Positions 23,519 through 34,008 of a DNA stretch of 64,000 nt are shown here, one piece after another. The stretch is from Rhinopomastus cyanomelas (Eukaryota > Chordata > Aves > Bucerotiformes > Rhinopomastidae). The DNA is taken from contig VXBP01002567.1 in NCBI GenBank assembly GCA_013400115.1, positions 434,001-498,000 on the forward strand, written 5' to 3'. Positions within the stretch are counted from its first letter, which is position 1, and each line of letters opens with the position of its first letter. The translations under genes were made by a program, and so were the position numbers. The notes under the pieces are model-generated. The model searched no databases, had not been told where the DNA came from, and saw only the letters and a list, made by a program, of their open reading frames with translations.

Positions 23519-23958
23519 CACTGGAGCGTATCCAGAGGAGGGCCAGCAGGGCAATGGAGCATCTCTCATATGAGGACAGGTTGAGAGAGTTGGAGCTGTT
23601 CAGCCTGGAGAAAAAGCTCTGGGAAACCTTCTTCTGACCTTCCAGTACCCAAGGGCAACCTACATGAAAACAGGGGTAGGTCTTTTCAAGAGGGTTTGTA
23701 CAGATAGGACAAGGAGCAGCGGGTTCAAGCTGGGAAAGGAGAGATTTAGGCCGGATATTAGAAACAAGCTCTTCAGTGTGAGGGTGGCTGATGGCTGGAA
23801 TGGGCTGGTGGTGGTGGTGGGGGCCCCATCCCTGGAGTCATTTAAGGTCAGGCTTGATGAGTCTCTGAGCAACCTGGCTTAGGTAGCATTGTCCCTGTGG
23901 AAGGAGGTTGGACTAGATGACCTCTAGAGGTCCCTTCCAACCTAGAACATTCTGTGAT
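23519..23958 (+). mobile_element. CR1 LINE 3' fragment (distinct group, CTCTAGAGGTCCC type)
   Basis: Runs from an ACACTGGAGCGTATCCAGAG start through LRELELFSLEK-like and GSSGFKLGKERFRPDIRNKL-like coding to TTGGACTAGATGACCTCTAG and CCCTTCCAACC. The 3' region differs from group A. A GGTGGTGGTGGTGG slippage tract interrupts the coding near 23808. Confidence 0.87.
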
Positions 23959-23970
23959 TTCTATTAGTAT

Positions 23971-24066
23971 TCATAGAACCATTAGAGATCGGAAGGAACC
24001 TCGAAAGGTAGAATCATGGAATCATTAGGGACTAGTCCAATCCCCCTGCCACAGCAGGATCACTTA
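23971..24066 (-). mobile_element. CR1 LINE 3' end with a doubled tail (group A)
   Basis: The plus strand shows one tail (TCATAGAACCATTAGAGATC...CTCGAAAGG), then a second tail start (TAGAATCATGGAATCATTAG) and only then CTAGTCCAATCCCC. The element has two 3' termini in series. Confidence 0.82.
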
Positions 24067-24644
24067 GTATTATAAATAATAGATCGGGTCCATGCTAAAG
24101 GCTCCAACAGATGCAGTTGTAATTAACAGACTGCAATCATTAAGTTTTGGAGAGGGGGTGACACATCAATTTTTAACTGCTTTTTCTGCCTAGAAATACA
24201 TCCAAGTAGTGGTGCCTCCTGAGGGATACGCACATGGATGGATGTGCTCTGTGCATGCCATTTTATAGACATTCTCACTTCGCTCTCCAAGTACTAACAT
24301 GTGTAAACCCCTTTGGCACGTGCAGATACGTGCAAGCGGGTTGTGCGTCTGTAGCACTTATTTGCGTGTGGAAGGAAGCCTCTGTGGAGTGTGTGCACTG
24401 AGTTTTGCTTCTACCAAAGTCCTCTGAACATTCAACCTTACACAGTATCTTTTCACATCTGCAACTTGGTCATTTGATTCCTTCAAATGACCAATCCTTC
24501 CTTCCTCCTTGATTCACCCTGAAAACTAAACTCAGGGTGACTTTGGGTAGAATTGCAATTACACGACAACAAAAAAACTGGATGCCTGATTGATGGACAA
24601 ACACACACTAACCCACTCCATCCCTGCCTCTAGTGAAGGATGTG
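24067..24644. other. Unique sequence, nothing recognised
   Basis: About 580 bp. Tandem-like GCACGTGCAGATACGTGCAA near 24316-24335 is not periodic. No gene. Confidence 0.5.
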
Positions 24645-24786
24645 AAGCACCATGGCTACATGTTTCTTAAATACCTCCAGGGACGGTGACTCAACCACCT
24701 CCTGGGAAAAGCCATTCCAGTGCCCAACCTCTCTTTCTGTAAATAATTTCTTCCTAATGTCCAGTCCAAACCTCCTCTGCCTCACC
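24645..24786 (-). mobile_element. CR1 LINE fragment (older group), tail missing
   Basis: The plus strand TACCTCCAGGGACGGTGACT through ATTTCTTCCTAATGTCCAGT matches the reverse complement of an older CR1 ORF2 end. The terminal tail expected before 24645 is not recognisable. Confidence 0.75.
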
Positions 24787-26214
24787 TATGTGAACGAGGG
24801 TACCCCTGATATCCCCCATGCAGGCGATTGTAGCTGCATGAATCATTTTTTTACCTGTTTTGGAGAAACCAGAAGTTTCTTTTCATGCCTTTTAGGTCTA
24901 ATTTAGGCTTCACTTCACTTAGGGGCAGTGCAAGAGGCAGGAATCTGAACTGAGTGCCTGATGCTTAAGGAGGTGAGTAATGACTTGGAGAAGACCGTAC
25001 GCGTATCTTTTGATCTTTGGGCTTCAGAAACCTCTTCACCCATAATTAACTTGTGTGTGTTGACGGATCACCTGAGCGATCAAGGGAGACTCGGTGTGTC
25101 AGTGGAAACCAGAAAAATACTGCTCTCTGGTAAAACAGCAATCAAGCCAACTCATCTGTGATACAAATCAGATACCTGCAAGAACAAGTCGTGTAATGGC
25201 AAGCTGTACTGGAGATGGATGATATCCTAAACCATTATCTTCAATAGCATCAATTATGTTAACAGGGTGAGTAAGAGCGTGGTATCTTCATGGCAAGGGC
25301 TGCATCCAGACAGCGGCACCAACAGAGATCAGAATTATAGCATGAATTTCAGGAGGGGCAGCGCGCTAGCCAATAAATCACGCGTGTTGGTGGATTAGAT
25401 GGAGTGGGATGGTAATGGTTATCATTCTGTTGCATAAAACACCCAGCTTAGGGTACACAGATGATTTAAAATATAGATGAGTTTGAAATCAGGCAAAATA
25501 TGTGTCGGGCATTTTTCTTGTTAGAGTTATGGGGCGTTTTTAAGGCGGGAGGCTGTCCAGGACAAACCTTTGCATGTTTTGCATTCAAATGAAGCGTCTA
25601 CTCTCCGTGTGAAACCCTTGCACACAATTCCTGTGAAAGCGGGGGGGATCGTTGGATTTATAGGCTCTTTTGCACATTCTGTCAAAGTCAACCTTTTCTG
25701 CTTGATGTAGCACATGGAAAGGCTTTCGTTGCACCGCTCTCCGTTGAGAGAGAGAGTGTTTGCTGTCTGACACTTCGCGACGTGTAAACAAAGGCTCAAA
25801 ATAAGTCTGCATGAAGAGAAAGAGCTCTGGCTGGGGAGGTATTTGGCTAATATCATTTTCTGTAATCTCTTTATCAGCATTTCTGTGGCCAGTTTGTGAT
25901 ACTGAACAGGCAAAAACCGATCGTGCTTGAGAGGGAAGTAAATTTCAGCGTGAGTGATGTACCTCATAACCAGTTCTAATTAGAAGGGAGGCTTCTTACA
26001 GCCCTGTTCCTATGTAAATCATAGCAGCTATTACCCCAGCTTGTACAACAGCTATGACATGTGCTGGGAAATGTGAAACTCAAGGAACAGGTTATCTTGC
26101 CATTTCATTCGCAGACAAGATCTTATTTAAGACCAGTTCATGACCTTTGCTTTAAGGGGTTACTCAAAAATAGGGTCAAGAGCCCTAATTTTCTAGAAAA
26201 GTGGATTATTCTAT
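24787..26214. other. Repeat-free 1.4-kb stretch; possible conserved non-coding element
   Basis: Unique sequence with several CpG-containing words (ACCGTACGCGTA near 24995; GCAGCGCGCTAGCC near 25358). A 146-codon minus frame (25527-25967) has four CxxC/CxnC-like cysteine spacings but no recognisable domain, so I do not call it a gene. Confidence 0.4.
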
Positions 26215-26413
26215 GACAGAATCACAGAAGATTAGGGATTGGAAGGAACCTTGAAAGATCATCCCCTGCCACAGCAGCATCCCCTAGATCAAGTTGCACA
26301 GGAACATGTCCAGGTGGGTTTTAAACATCTCCAGAGAAGGAGATTTCCACAGCCCCTTCCAGTGCTCTGTCACCCTCCCAGTGAAGAAGTTCCTTCTCAT
26401 ACTGGTGTGGTGC
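26215..26413 (-). mobile_element. CR1 LINE 3' fragment (group A)
   Basis: Group A reverse complement with two small internal deletions, one between AAAGATCATC and CCCTGCCACA and one in the segment near 26350. Confidence 0.9.
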
Positions 26414-26483
26414 CATGTAATAATGGGTTTTATAATCACTGCTAGTGCAAAGTTTTTGGGTACTCACACATCCCTGTTTGCTT

Positions 26484-26990
26484 TAGAGACAGAGTGGTCA
26501 GCAGGAGTAGGGACCTGTTCATCCCCCTGTGCTCACCTTAAATACAGCTGTGTTCATTTCTGGGACCCTCAATACAACCAGGACATAGACATGCTGGAGT
26601 GTGTCCAGAGAAGGGCAGTGAGGCTGGTAAATGGTCTGGAGCACAAACCTTATGAGCAGCAGCTGGGGCTGTGGTTAGTCTGAATAAAAGGAGGCTGAGG
26701 AGAAACCCGATTGCTGTCTACAGCTGTCTAAAAGAAGGTTGTAGAAAGGTGGGAGTTGGTCTCCTCTCACAAGTCACAAGTGATGGGACAAGAGGAAACA
26801 GCCTCAAGTTGCACCAGGGGAAGTTTAGGTTGGACATTAGAGAAAACTTCTTCATTGAAAGGGTCCTCAGACATTGAAACAAGCTGCCCAGGGAGGAGAT
26901 TGAACCACCATCCCTGGATGTGTTTACAAATCATGTAGATTTGGTGTTCAAGGAGGTGGTTTAGATGTGGGCTTCATAGAGTTGGGTTAA
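26484..26990 (+). mobile_element. Older CR1 LINE, 5' part of a copy split by a younger CR1
   Basis: Encodes a decayed ORF2 end: YSCVHFWDPQYNQDIDML, then RRLRRNPIAVYSCLKEGC and LKLHQGKFRLDIRENFF. It reaches GAGTTGGGTTAAT, where the older tail should continue, but a group A copy in the opposite direction follows. The remainder resumes at 27083. Confidence 0.88.
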
Positions 26991-27082
26991 TCATAGAATC
27001 ATCAGGGATTGGAAGGGACCTCAAAAGATCATCTAGTCCAATCCCCCTGCAACAGCAGGATCACCTAGACCAAGTCACACAG
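26991..27082 (-). mobile_element. CR1 LINE 3' tail (group A) inserted in an older CR1
   Basis: About 90 bp of group A terminus in reverse orientation (ATCATCAGGGATTGGAAGGG through AGACCAAGTCACACAG), lying inside the older copy's 3' region. Confidence 0.88.
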
Positions 27083-27119
27083 ATCTTTTCCAGCCAAATG
27101 GGTCCCACGATTCTATGAT
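27083..27119 (+). mobile_element. Older CR1 LINE, 3' remainder after the nested insertion
   Basis: TCTTTTCCAGCCAAATGGGT and CACGATTCTATGATA are the final bases of the older tail. About 30 bp expected between the two halves is missing. Confidence 0.8.
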
Positions 27120-28462
27120 ATTACTACTCATTAAATGGGTCCTTCAATTATAAAATAATCAGGTGGGGTGTTTGCAAAGTTCATGCCAGAACAAACTATT
27201 AATTAATCTTTGTAAATCTGACTGAGGTGATAGGAAGAAATCAGCAGGTGATGGCCTAGTGATGCAGTGAGTGATGTGCAGGCTGGTGCTACTGGTGTTG
27301 CAGGTACAGATCTTAATCTCTCTGCCTCTGTAAGTCTCTTTCTAAATATCTGCCTGACAGAGGAGTCCACTTGAGAGATTTGGGGAGGACTTAGAAGATG
27401 ACTGTGTTTAGATGACTTTGTGGATGACTGTGTTTAGAGGATCTGAGTGAAAGTAGAAGGCTGTTCTGTTGTAGTTTCTCCTTGTGTCTGTCCGTATCAA
27501 AGGGTTATGACTTGCAAAGCCTATCAAGTATATTAAGACCTCAGAGAAGATCAAAACAACCCCCTTCCCTTAAAAGAAATGGTGGTGGTGTGAGGTGCTG
27601 AATTACTCTTTCAGAATAGGAACCTGAAACTAAACAGAGGGCACTCCTCGTGCTGGCATTCTCTCAACCCGCAAGAACACAACTATTTCATAACAACCCA
27701 TGAGGCAAACACCCAGGACCTTTAAGATACCAAAATGCTTTCAGGGATCTGAGCCCAAGAGATTAGCTTTTCTGTGGCAACTCGGATTATTTTATCTTCA
27801 GAGCCAAATAACTCTCCTTACAGTACAGTGTAACTAGACAGTAACGTCTGCTTAATGTACTCAACATGGAGGAGTAAATCTGTAAGGCAGGAAATATTTT
27901 TATAAGACTTAGATTAAGATCAGTTGGGGGAGAAAAAAGGGTTTAGCACTCGGGTTGGCTGGAAACAGGGCTGAGATGTCATTACTCAGTACAACGTACT
28001 CTGTCAGGCAGTGTTCAGATATGTGGGACAGACTTAGCTCCTTTACAATAAATCAGTAGTTTTTAAATAGCTAAACCACAGTTGTGTTTATTAGATGAAA
28101 TTATCAATTGTTTTGTCTCCCAGATGTAAACAAAGAGCTGGGGAAGTCTCAGTCACCCACTCAGTCTTATGACCTTATGGTCACTGTCCAACATCCAAGC
28201 AGTAATATTCCGTGCTGCAGAACTAAGAAGAAAAGCAGATACTCAGCAGGGTTAGCCCAGTGTCTTTCCAATTAATCCCTTACTTTTGCAAAACATTTCT
28301 GTATGGGAAGCTCGATCGCTAAGAAACCCTGGAAATAGTGTGGCCAGCTCTTTGTGAAGATACTGCTGTTGGCTACTTAATTCCTAAAACTGTTGTGAGC
28401 CTTTAGCAGCATTGCTCTGCAAACCTGAGTGTAGAACTGATGCCTGGGGCTGAAAATTGATC
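27120..28462. other. Unique sequence with a short tandem duplication
   Basis: GATGACTGTGTTTAGA occurs at 27397-27412 and again at 27423-27438, a 26-bp period. No gene recognised. 28020-28140 is AT-rich and repeat-free. Confidence 0.5.
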
Positions 28463-28891
28463 CATGATATTAAGGGAGTGGAGCATCTCCCTGCTGAGGA
28501 AAGGCTGAGGGAGATGCATCTCTTGAGCTTGGAGAAAAGGAGACTGAGAGGTGACCTCATTAATGTTGATAAATATGGAAAGGGCGGTGTCAGGGGGATG
28601 GACCCAGGCTCTGTTCAGTGTCATCTAGTGATAGGAAAAGGGGCAATGGCTGTGAGCTGGAACAGAGGAGGTTCCACACCCATATGAGAAGGAACTTCAT
28701 GGTGAGGGTGCCAGAGCACTGGAAGGGGCTGCTCAGTAGGGTTGTGGAGTCTCCTTCTCTAGAGAGGTTTAAAACCCACCTAGACATGTTCCTGTGTGAT
28801 TGATCTAGGTGATTCTGCTGTGTCAGGGGGATTGGACTAGTTGATCTTTCGAGGTCCCTTCCAATCCCTGATGTTCTGTGATTCTGTGAAT
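28463..28891 (+). mobile_element. CR1 LINE 3' fragment, ~430 bp (group A)
   Basis: Encodes a KGVEHLPAEERLREMHLLSL segment, then KYGKGG and, after frame changes, SSDRKRGNGCELEQRRFHTH and MFLCD. The stop region reads TGTGATTGATCTAGG. The tail ends TTCTGTGATTCTGTGAA. Confidence 0.94.
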
Positions 28892-29699
28892 CTAGAGCCA
28901 TTTCTGCTGGGCAAGATTGGAGTCTGGCTCTTTGCTGACCTTACAGACAGGCCTACCTACAGCTAACTAACCCTAGAAAGCAAACAGACCTAGAGAAAGA
29001 CATCTGGGGTTTGTTTTTGTCTCTTCAAGGGACAATGTGTTGCAACAGTACAGAACCATCGCGGTCTCTCTGGTTACAGCTGAGTGACACGACATCAGCA
29101 GCAGAATACGTACAAATTAAACTCTACCAGGGTACCAAGGAGAGGCACAGCAATCTCATACAAATTATCCACAGTACAATATGACTAATGTTGTGTGAAA
29201 TGCATTCACTGGCAAAATGATGTCTAGGTGTATCTTAAGGAGTTGTGCTGCTGGAGATAATGGTTATAGAGCAGAGATGAAGGAAAGGCGAGCGAAAGGC
29301 AAAAGGTTGCAGCAAGGGCAGCACGGCTGGAAAGGATGCTCGAGTAGGTGCGTTTGAGTGGGGAACAGCACAGGAGATGTGAGAAGAACTCAGCTGCATC
29401 TTTCCAGCTTGAATGCCTGCGAGTGGGGAAGGTGCAGAGGTGTGCTCGCTGTCTCAGGCGTGCACGCGTTTGCTTCTGTTCTTTCTCACTTCATTCCGTG
29501 TGGACTTTTCGCAGTCAAACCTTTATCTTAGAAGCACAAGCTGTGTAAGTGTGAAACATATGCAGTGTTATCATAGGAATGTCTTTTGTTTTGCCTTTCT
29601 GAGTACAAACGCAAAGGAAAGTCACAAAGGACAGATATTTTTACTAAGATAGCTGAAACCAAGAAATCAGCTCAGACTAACCAGGAGAGAAGAGGGCTG
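28892..29699. other. Unique sequence, nothing recognised
   Basis: About 800 bp. A few CpG words near 29060-29110 and 29450-29470. No gene, and no repeat I can name. Confidence 0.5.
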
Positions 29700-30092
29700 G
29701 AGCAAAAAGGAGGCTGAGGAGTGACCCCATTAATGTTGATAAATATGTGAAAGGTGAGTGTCAGGAGGATGGAGCCAGGCTTTGCTCAGGGGCTTCTAGT
29801 GAGAGGACAAGGGGCAATGAGTGCAAGCTGGAACAGAGGAGGTTCCACATCAATATGAGAAGGATGTTCTTCCCAGTGAGGGTGACAGAGCACTGGAAGG
29901 GGCTGCCCAGTGAGGTTGTGGAGTCTCCTTCCCTGGACATGGTTCAAACCCACCTGAATGTGGTCCTGTGTGACTTGGTCTAGGGGAGAATGTGGTCCTG
30001 TGTGACTTGGTCTAGGGGATCCTGCTGTGGCAGGGGGATTGGAGTGGATGATCTTTTGAGGTCCCTTCCAATCCCTAATGATTCTGTGATTC
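29700..30092 (+). mobile_element. CR1 LINE 3' fragment, ~390 bp (group A) with a 32-bp duplication
   Basis: Encodes the KYVKGECQEDGARLCSGASS segment through VVESPSLDMVQTHLNVVLCD and the stop. Just after the stop a 32-bp unit (29957-29988) is repeated (29989-30019). Confidence 0.94.
29957..30019 (+). repeat. 32-bp tandem duplication inside a CR1
   Basis: Two copies of a unit beginning AATGTGGTCCTGTGTGACTT. The second copy restores the normal CR1 continuation GGGATCCTGCTG. Confidence 0.85.
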
Positions 30093-30221
30093 AAAAGTCA
30101 TGAGCTCCTTCCTTAGACTGAGTCTTTTTGAAGCTTGAATAAAAACTTGGGTATTGGTAAAATAACATGATTTTCCTCTCTTTATTCAATGTGAAATCTG
30201 AAAAAACATCTGTCATGCCCA

Positions 30222-30402
30222 TCCATGGATGTTTGTTTAGTCCGTGGATGTTTGTTTAGTCCGTGGATGTTTGTTTAGTCCGTGGATGTTTGTTTAGTCC
30301 GTGGATGTTTGTTTAGTCCGTGGATGTTTGTTTAGTCCGTGGATGTTTGTTTAGTCCGTGGATGTTTGTTTAGTCCGTGGATGTTTGTTTAGTCCGTGGA
30401 TA
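30222..30402. repeat. 19-bp minisatellite, ~9.5 copies
   Basis: The unit TCCGTGGATGTTTGTTTAG is repeated head to tail. The first copy has TCCATGG in place of TCCGTGG, the next eight full copies are identical, and the last is cut after TCCGTGGATA. Near-perfect identity implies recent expansion, or possibly assembly of a variable array. Confidence 0.97.
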
Positions 30403-31208
30403 TTTTCTCTAAGGAACTGTGAAGTTACCTAATTAAGGCTGGTCTTGTTTTTTTGTTCCATTTTCCAAACAGCAGAGGTGCTTGAGAGCTCACAGCTCCC
30501 TAAGTGTCTCTCAGAAACCTCTCTAAGCACTTTTCAAACTGAAGCACTGGACAGCCAGTGGACTTTCCTGAAACAGAGTCGCTCCTAGTGCAGCGTGCTG
30601 CTGGAGTGCAGAGGCTGCTCTCTGGTGAAGTCAGAAACCCTCCAAGCACAAGGACAATGGACTGGTTTGTCTGGTGGTTTTTATTAGTTTGCTACCTGGT
30701 TGGTTAAAAAGAGAAAGTTTAGGCCAAAATCGTGCAATGGCTCTTATTTGTGATGTGTTTGAGCTGTGTTAGTCAGTTTTTTCCTCGTGTATTGATATTT
30801 GTAAGAACAAGAGGTAGGTGCAGCCAAAAACGCTGGGATCCAACTATTTTCAGTTTTAAGATACCCAGAGCAGGGAGTCTGTTTTTGTAGTGAAGAAAGG
30901 GTCCCCATGGAACATTTTCATGGGAGGCAGAGCTCTCCCTGGATGTTGTGTGTGTTGGACTGAGCAGTTCTGTTGTGCTCCAAGGGCAGAGGAGGAGGGA
31001 GGGATATGATAAAATCAGTGTTTTCAGCCCTAAGTCTTGGATCTGGGGGCTCTTTGTGACCCTCACAAAGCTTTTTCTGCAGCCAGACACCTCCACTCTC
31101 TGCGAAGCACGTGCCAGGAATTCCCTGCTGCAGGAGGCTGCCAAAACTCATGCTGCTGTGATAGCGTTCAGCTCCTAAAGCTCCCCACCAGCGCTGCTCT
31201 TTGCCCAC

Positions 31209-31242
31209 GTGGGCAGAGCCATGGTGTGGGCAGAGCCATGGC
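31209..31242. repeat. Two-copy 17-bp tandem repeat
   Basis: GTGGGCAGAGCCATGGT (31209-31225) is followed by GTGGGCAGAGCCATGGC (31226-31242), with one difference at the end. Confidence 0.85.
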
Positions 31243-31583
31243 ACTGGCCAGGCTGGGATATCTGGACTGTTCTGAGCGTGTGGCCCAGGCTCAGTGATTT
31301 TGCTCCCTCTCTCCTCTGCAGTTTCCCACTTTTACAGGTCCATTTCTGCCTAGCCCTTTTCATCTGGGAAGGAAACTTCATCCCTGTGCTCTTGGCACGG
31401 GAAGCCCACTTGTGCGCTACGAGAGGAGTGCGTGCAGCAACCCAGCACGGCCAGCCTTGGGAAGGGGGAGAGGCACTCTGGGAGTGCTTTATATCTCAGC
31501 TGATTCTCTTCTTTCTCTCTTCTCTATCCCCTTAATAGCTTGACAGGAGAAATATAGGGAAGACACACTGAGTAACAGTGCTT

Positions 31584-31622
31584 GGGGCTGGGGCGGGGGG
31601 GAGAGGGGAGGGGTGGGCAGGG
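31584..31622 (+). other. Potential G-quadruplex run
   Basis: Seven closely spaced runs of three or more G, in order 4, 4, 7, 4, 4, 3 and 3, separated by one to three bases. This meets the usual pattern of four G-runs with short loops several times over. Confidence 0.75.
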
Positions 31623-32766
31623 ATTGATGACAAGGAAAGGGAGCGCAGTGTGGGCTACCAGCCAAGTTCCAGCAAGAAACAGAATCTCTGGCTTCCTCTA
31701 ATCTCTAGAGGAAAATTAAGTTACAAAAACCTTTAGTGGAAACTTTGCACACGTTCAGTCCCATTGCCATGCCTGACAGAAAAAAGCTGATATATTATTT
31801 AGTTTATAGTTACAGAATTAAAGGCATAAGCTTTCCCACCAGGAACGAAGGGGAAAAGATCCTCTTGAAACCAAAGGGAAAAAAACCCACCCCCTGTAAA
31901 CCACCCCCGAACATTTTGTGCTATCAGAGTTCTTGAGAAATTGTCCTTCTGCTGTTGATGGATGGTCCTGTGTAAATTGTGCTACAGAACATCTTCCCTG
32001 ATGAGCGAATTCCTGCACTTGCCTGTCTTGTTTTGCCAGCTGTTTGTGCCACCTGCGGGCACAGTAGGGCAGCTGTGGTCGGAGGTGGTAAGAGGTTTGC
32101 TCCCAACCTGCTCGCTAGCAGGCCCCTTCTCACATGATTCATCCCCCACTCCTGTCTGAAGGGAACATTTTCCATGCGGGCAAACATAAGAGCCATGTCT
32201 ACACGCTGTTTCCCATTTCAGAGCTTTATTTCTCTTCAGCCTCAGGGACTTCAACGCCAGCCAAAGCTCAGTACGGGGCTGAAATCCTACAGTGGCCATC
32301 CCAGTCCTGCAGCAGGAGAGAGGGCTGTGTCTGTGCGCGCGTGCACGCCGAACCAGCTGTGTGCTGTCCAGAAGAAATGAACCCCTCCAGGATGTCACAA
32401 AAGGGACGATTTATGGCCAGTGTCAGCGATTTGTTAGACCGAAGGAGTGAGGTGGTCACTGTTAGAACCTCACTGTTTTGTTTACTTTAAAAAAGCAATA
32501 GGCAGTTCCAGCTGATGAGCAGAGATACTGAGCGAGTAATTAAAGAGAAACAATCGTAGAGCTTGTCTTATTAAAGTTTCTCCTCAGCCTGTTGTGCTCC
32601 CCTTACCCAGCCTTGAGAGGCAGAGCTGCTGCTTTCTTTGCAGTGGGCAGCGTGTGGGTGGCTGCTTGGCCAGTTCTGGAGCAGGAATTCCTTACTCCCT
32701 TCCTGCCAGGCTCTTGCACCTTGTGCTTCAGTCAAGGTCCTTTGTGCAGAAGTGCTGACACATAAC

Positions 32767-32924
32767 AGAGCTTCCCAGGGCAGTTGTGGACTCTCCTCTG
32801 GAGGTGTTTAAAACCCTCTTGGCCATGTTCCTGTGCAATTTGGTCTAGGTGATCCTGCTGTGGCGGGGGGATTGGACTGGATGATCTTTCCAGGTCCCTT
32901 CTAATCCCTAATATTCTGTGATTC
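32767..32924 (+). mobile_element. CR1 LINE 3' fragment (group A)
   Basis: Starts near the LPRAVVDSPLEVFKTLLAMFL-like segment (with one lost codon) and runs through the TTTGGTCTAG stop to the ATATTCTGTGATTC tail. Confidence 0.92.
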
Positions 32925-33398
32925 AAGGTGTAAGTTTATAGGGTCATCCACTTTTTTGACTGTTTTTATTGTGCTAATGGGGGAAAATTTTTCCCCTAAG
33001 GGAAATTTCCTCCCAGCCCAAGAGCAGCTTGAGCTGTGTGAGTTAAACCTTGAGAGCGACCCACACCTCCTAGTTAACTGCCTTGTTGTCATATTAAATG
33101 CTCTGTCTATTTCTTTCTACTTGGATTCCAGTTCTGCAGCTTGCAGCGCTTGGTTTTGTGCCACAGATGTAAGGTTATGGATTTCAGATATCTTTAACCC
33201 CAAAGCTTTGTGCTGTATGGAAGTGGGCTGTGGCCCTTCCAACTGCAGGGTCCAATGCAGGGAGCTTCTTAGCAGAAATTCTTCTGTTCCTTGCGTAGCT
33301 GGTTGGCTGCGCAGCAGCTGTTGGGGTATCCACTTGTTTGCAGCTTGCTAGCTCTTCAACTAGTATGTTCTGCATGTAGGAGCAGGGCTGGACTATTC
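32925..33398. other. Unique sequence, nothing recognised
   Basis: About 470 bp. A 131-codon plus frame (32956-33351) is unrecognised. Confidence 0.5.
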
Positions 33399-34008
33399 AG
33401 GTGCCCAGGTGGCCAAGAAAGCCAATGGCATCCTGGTTTATATCAGCAATAGTGTGGCCAGCAGCAACAGGGACATAATTCTCCTCCTGTGCTGGATGCT
33501 GGTGAGGCCTCATCTCGAGTACCAGGATCAGTTTTGGGCTCCTCAGTACAAGCAGGACACTGAGGTGCTGGACTGGATGCAGAGAAGGGCAATGGAGCTG
33601 GTGAAGGGCCCAGACAACAGGTGTTATAGGGAGCTGGTGCTGTTCAGCCTGAGGAAGAGGAGGCTGAGAGCTTATTGCCCTCTACAGCTGCCTGAAGGGA
33701 CACTGTAGCAAGGTGGGTGCTGGTCTCTTCTCATGGGTCATTAGTGACAGAGCAAGAGGGACTGGCCTCAAGCTGCACCAGGGGAGGGTTAGCTTGGACA
33801 ATAGGATAGTTTTTTCACTGACAGAGTAGTCAGGGCTTGAAATAGGCTGCCCTAGGAGGGGGCCGAATCACCATCCCTGGAGGTGTTTAAAGGTCATTTA
33901 GCTGTGGTTCTTCGAGATCTGGTCTAGTGGTGACTGTGGTAGAGTAGGGTTATTGGTTGGACTTGATGATCTCCAGGGTCTCTTCCAACCTGAATGTTTC
34001 TGTGATGA
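33399..34008 (+). mobile_element. CR1 LINE 3' fragment, ~610 bp (older group)
   Basis: Encodes KANGILVYISNSVASSNRDI, a MLVRPHLEYQDQFWAPQYKQ segment and LFSLRKRRLRA, then a decayed end and the tail GGTTGGACTTGATGATCTCC...CTTCCAACC. Same older group as 26484 and 35367 by its GGTTATTGGTTGGACTTGAT 3' signature. Confidence 0.92.

Larger units (their letters stand above)
30403..32766. other. Unique sequence, 2.4 kb, with G-rich run and a 17-bp duplication
   Basis: No gene recognised despite many overlapping frames of 60-138 codons. Contains a two-copy 17-bp repeat (31209-31242) and a G-quadruplex-type run (31584-31622). Confidence 0.5.

Noticed and set aside
25527..25967. 146-codon frame as a coding gene
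   Set aside because: No recognisable domain or start context. Kept only as a point to check.
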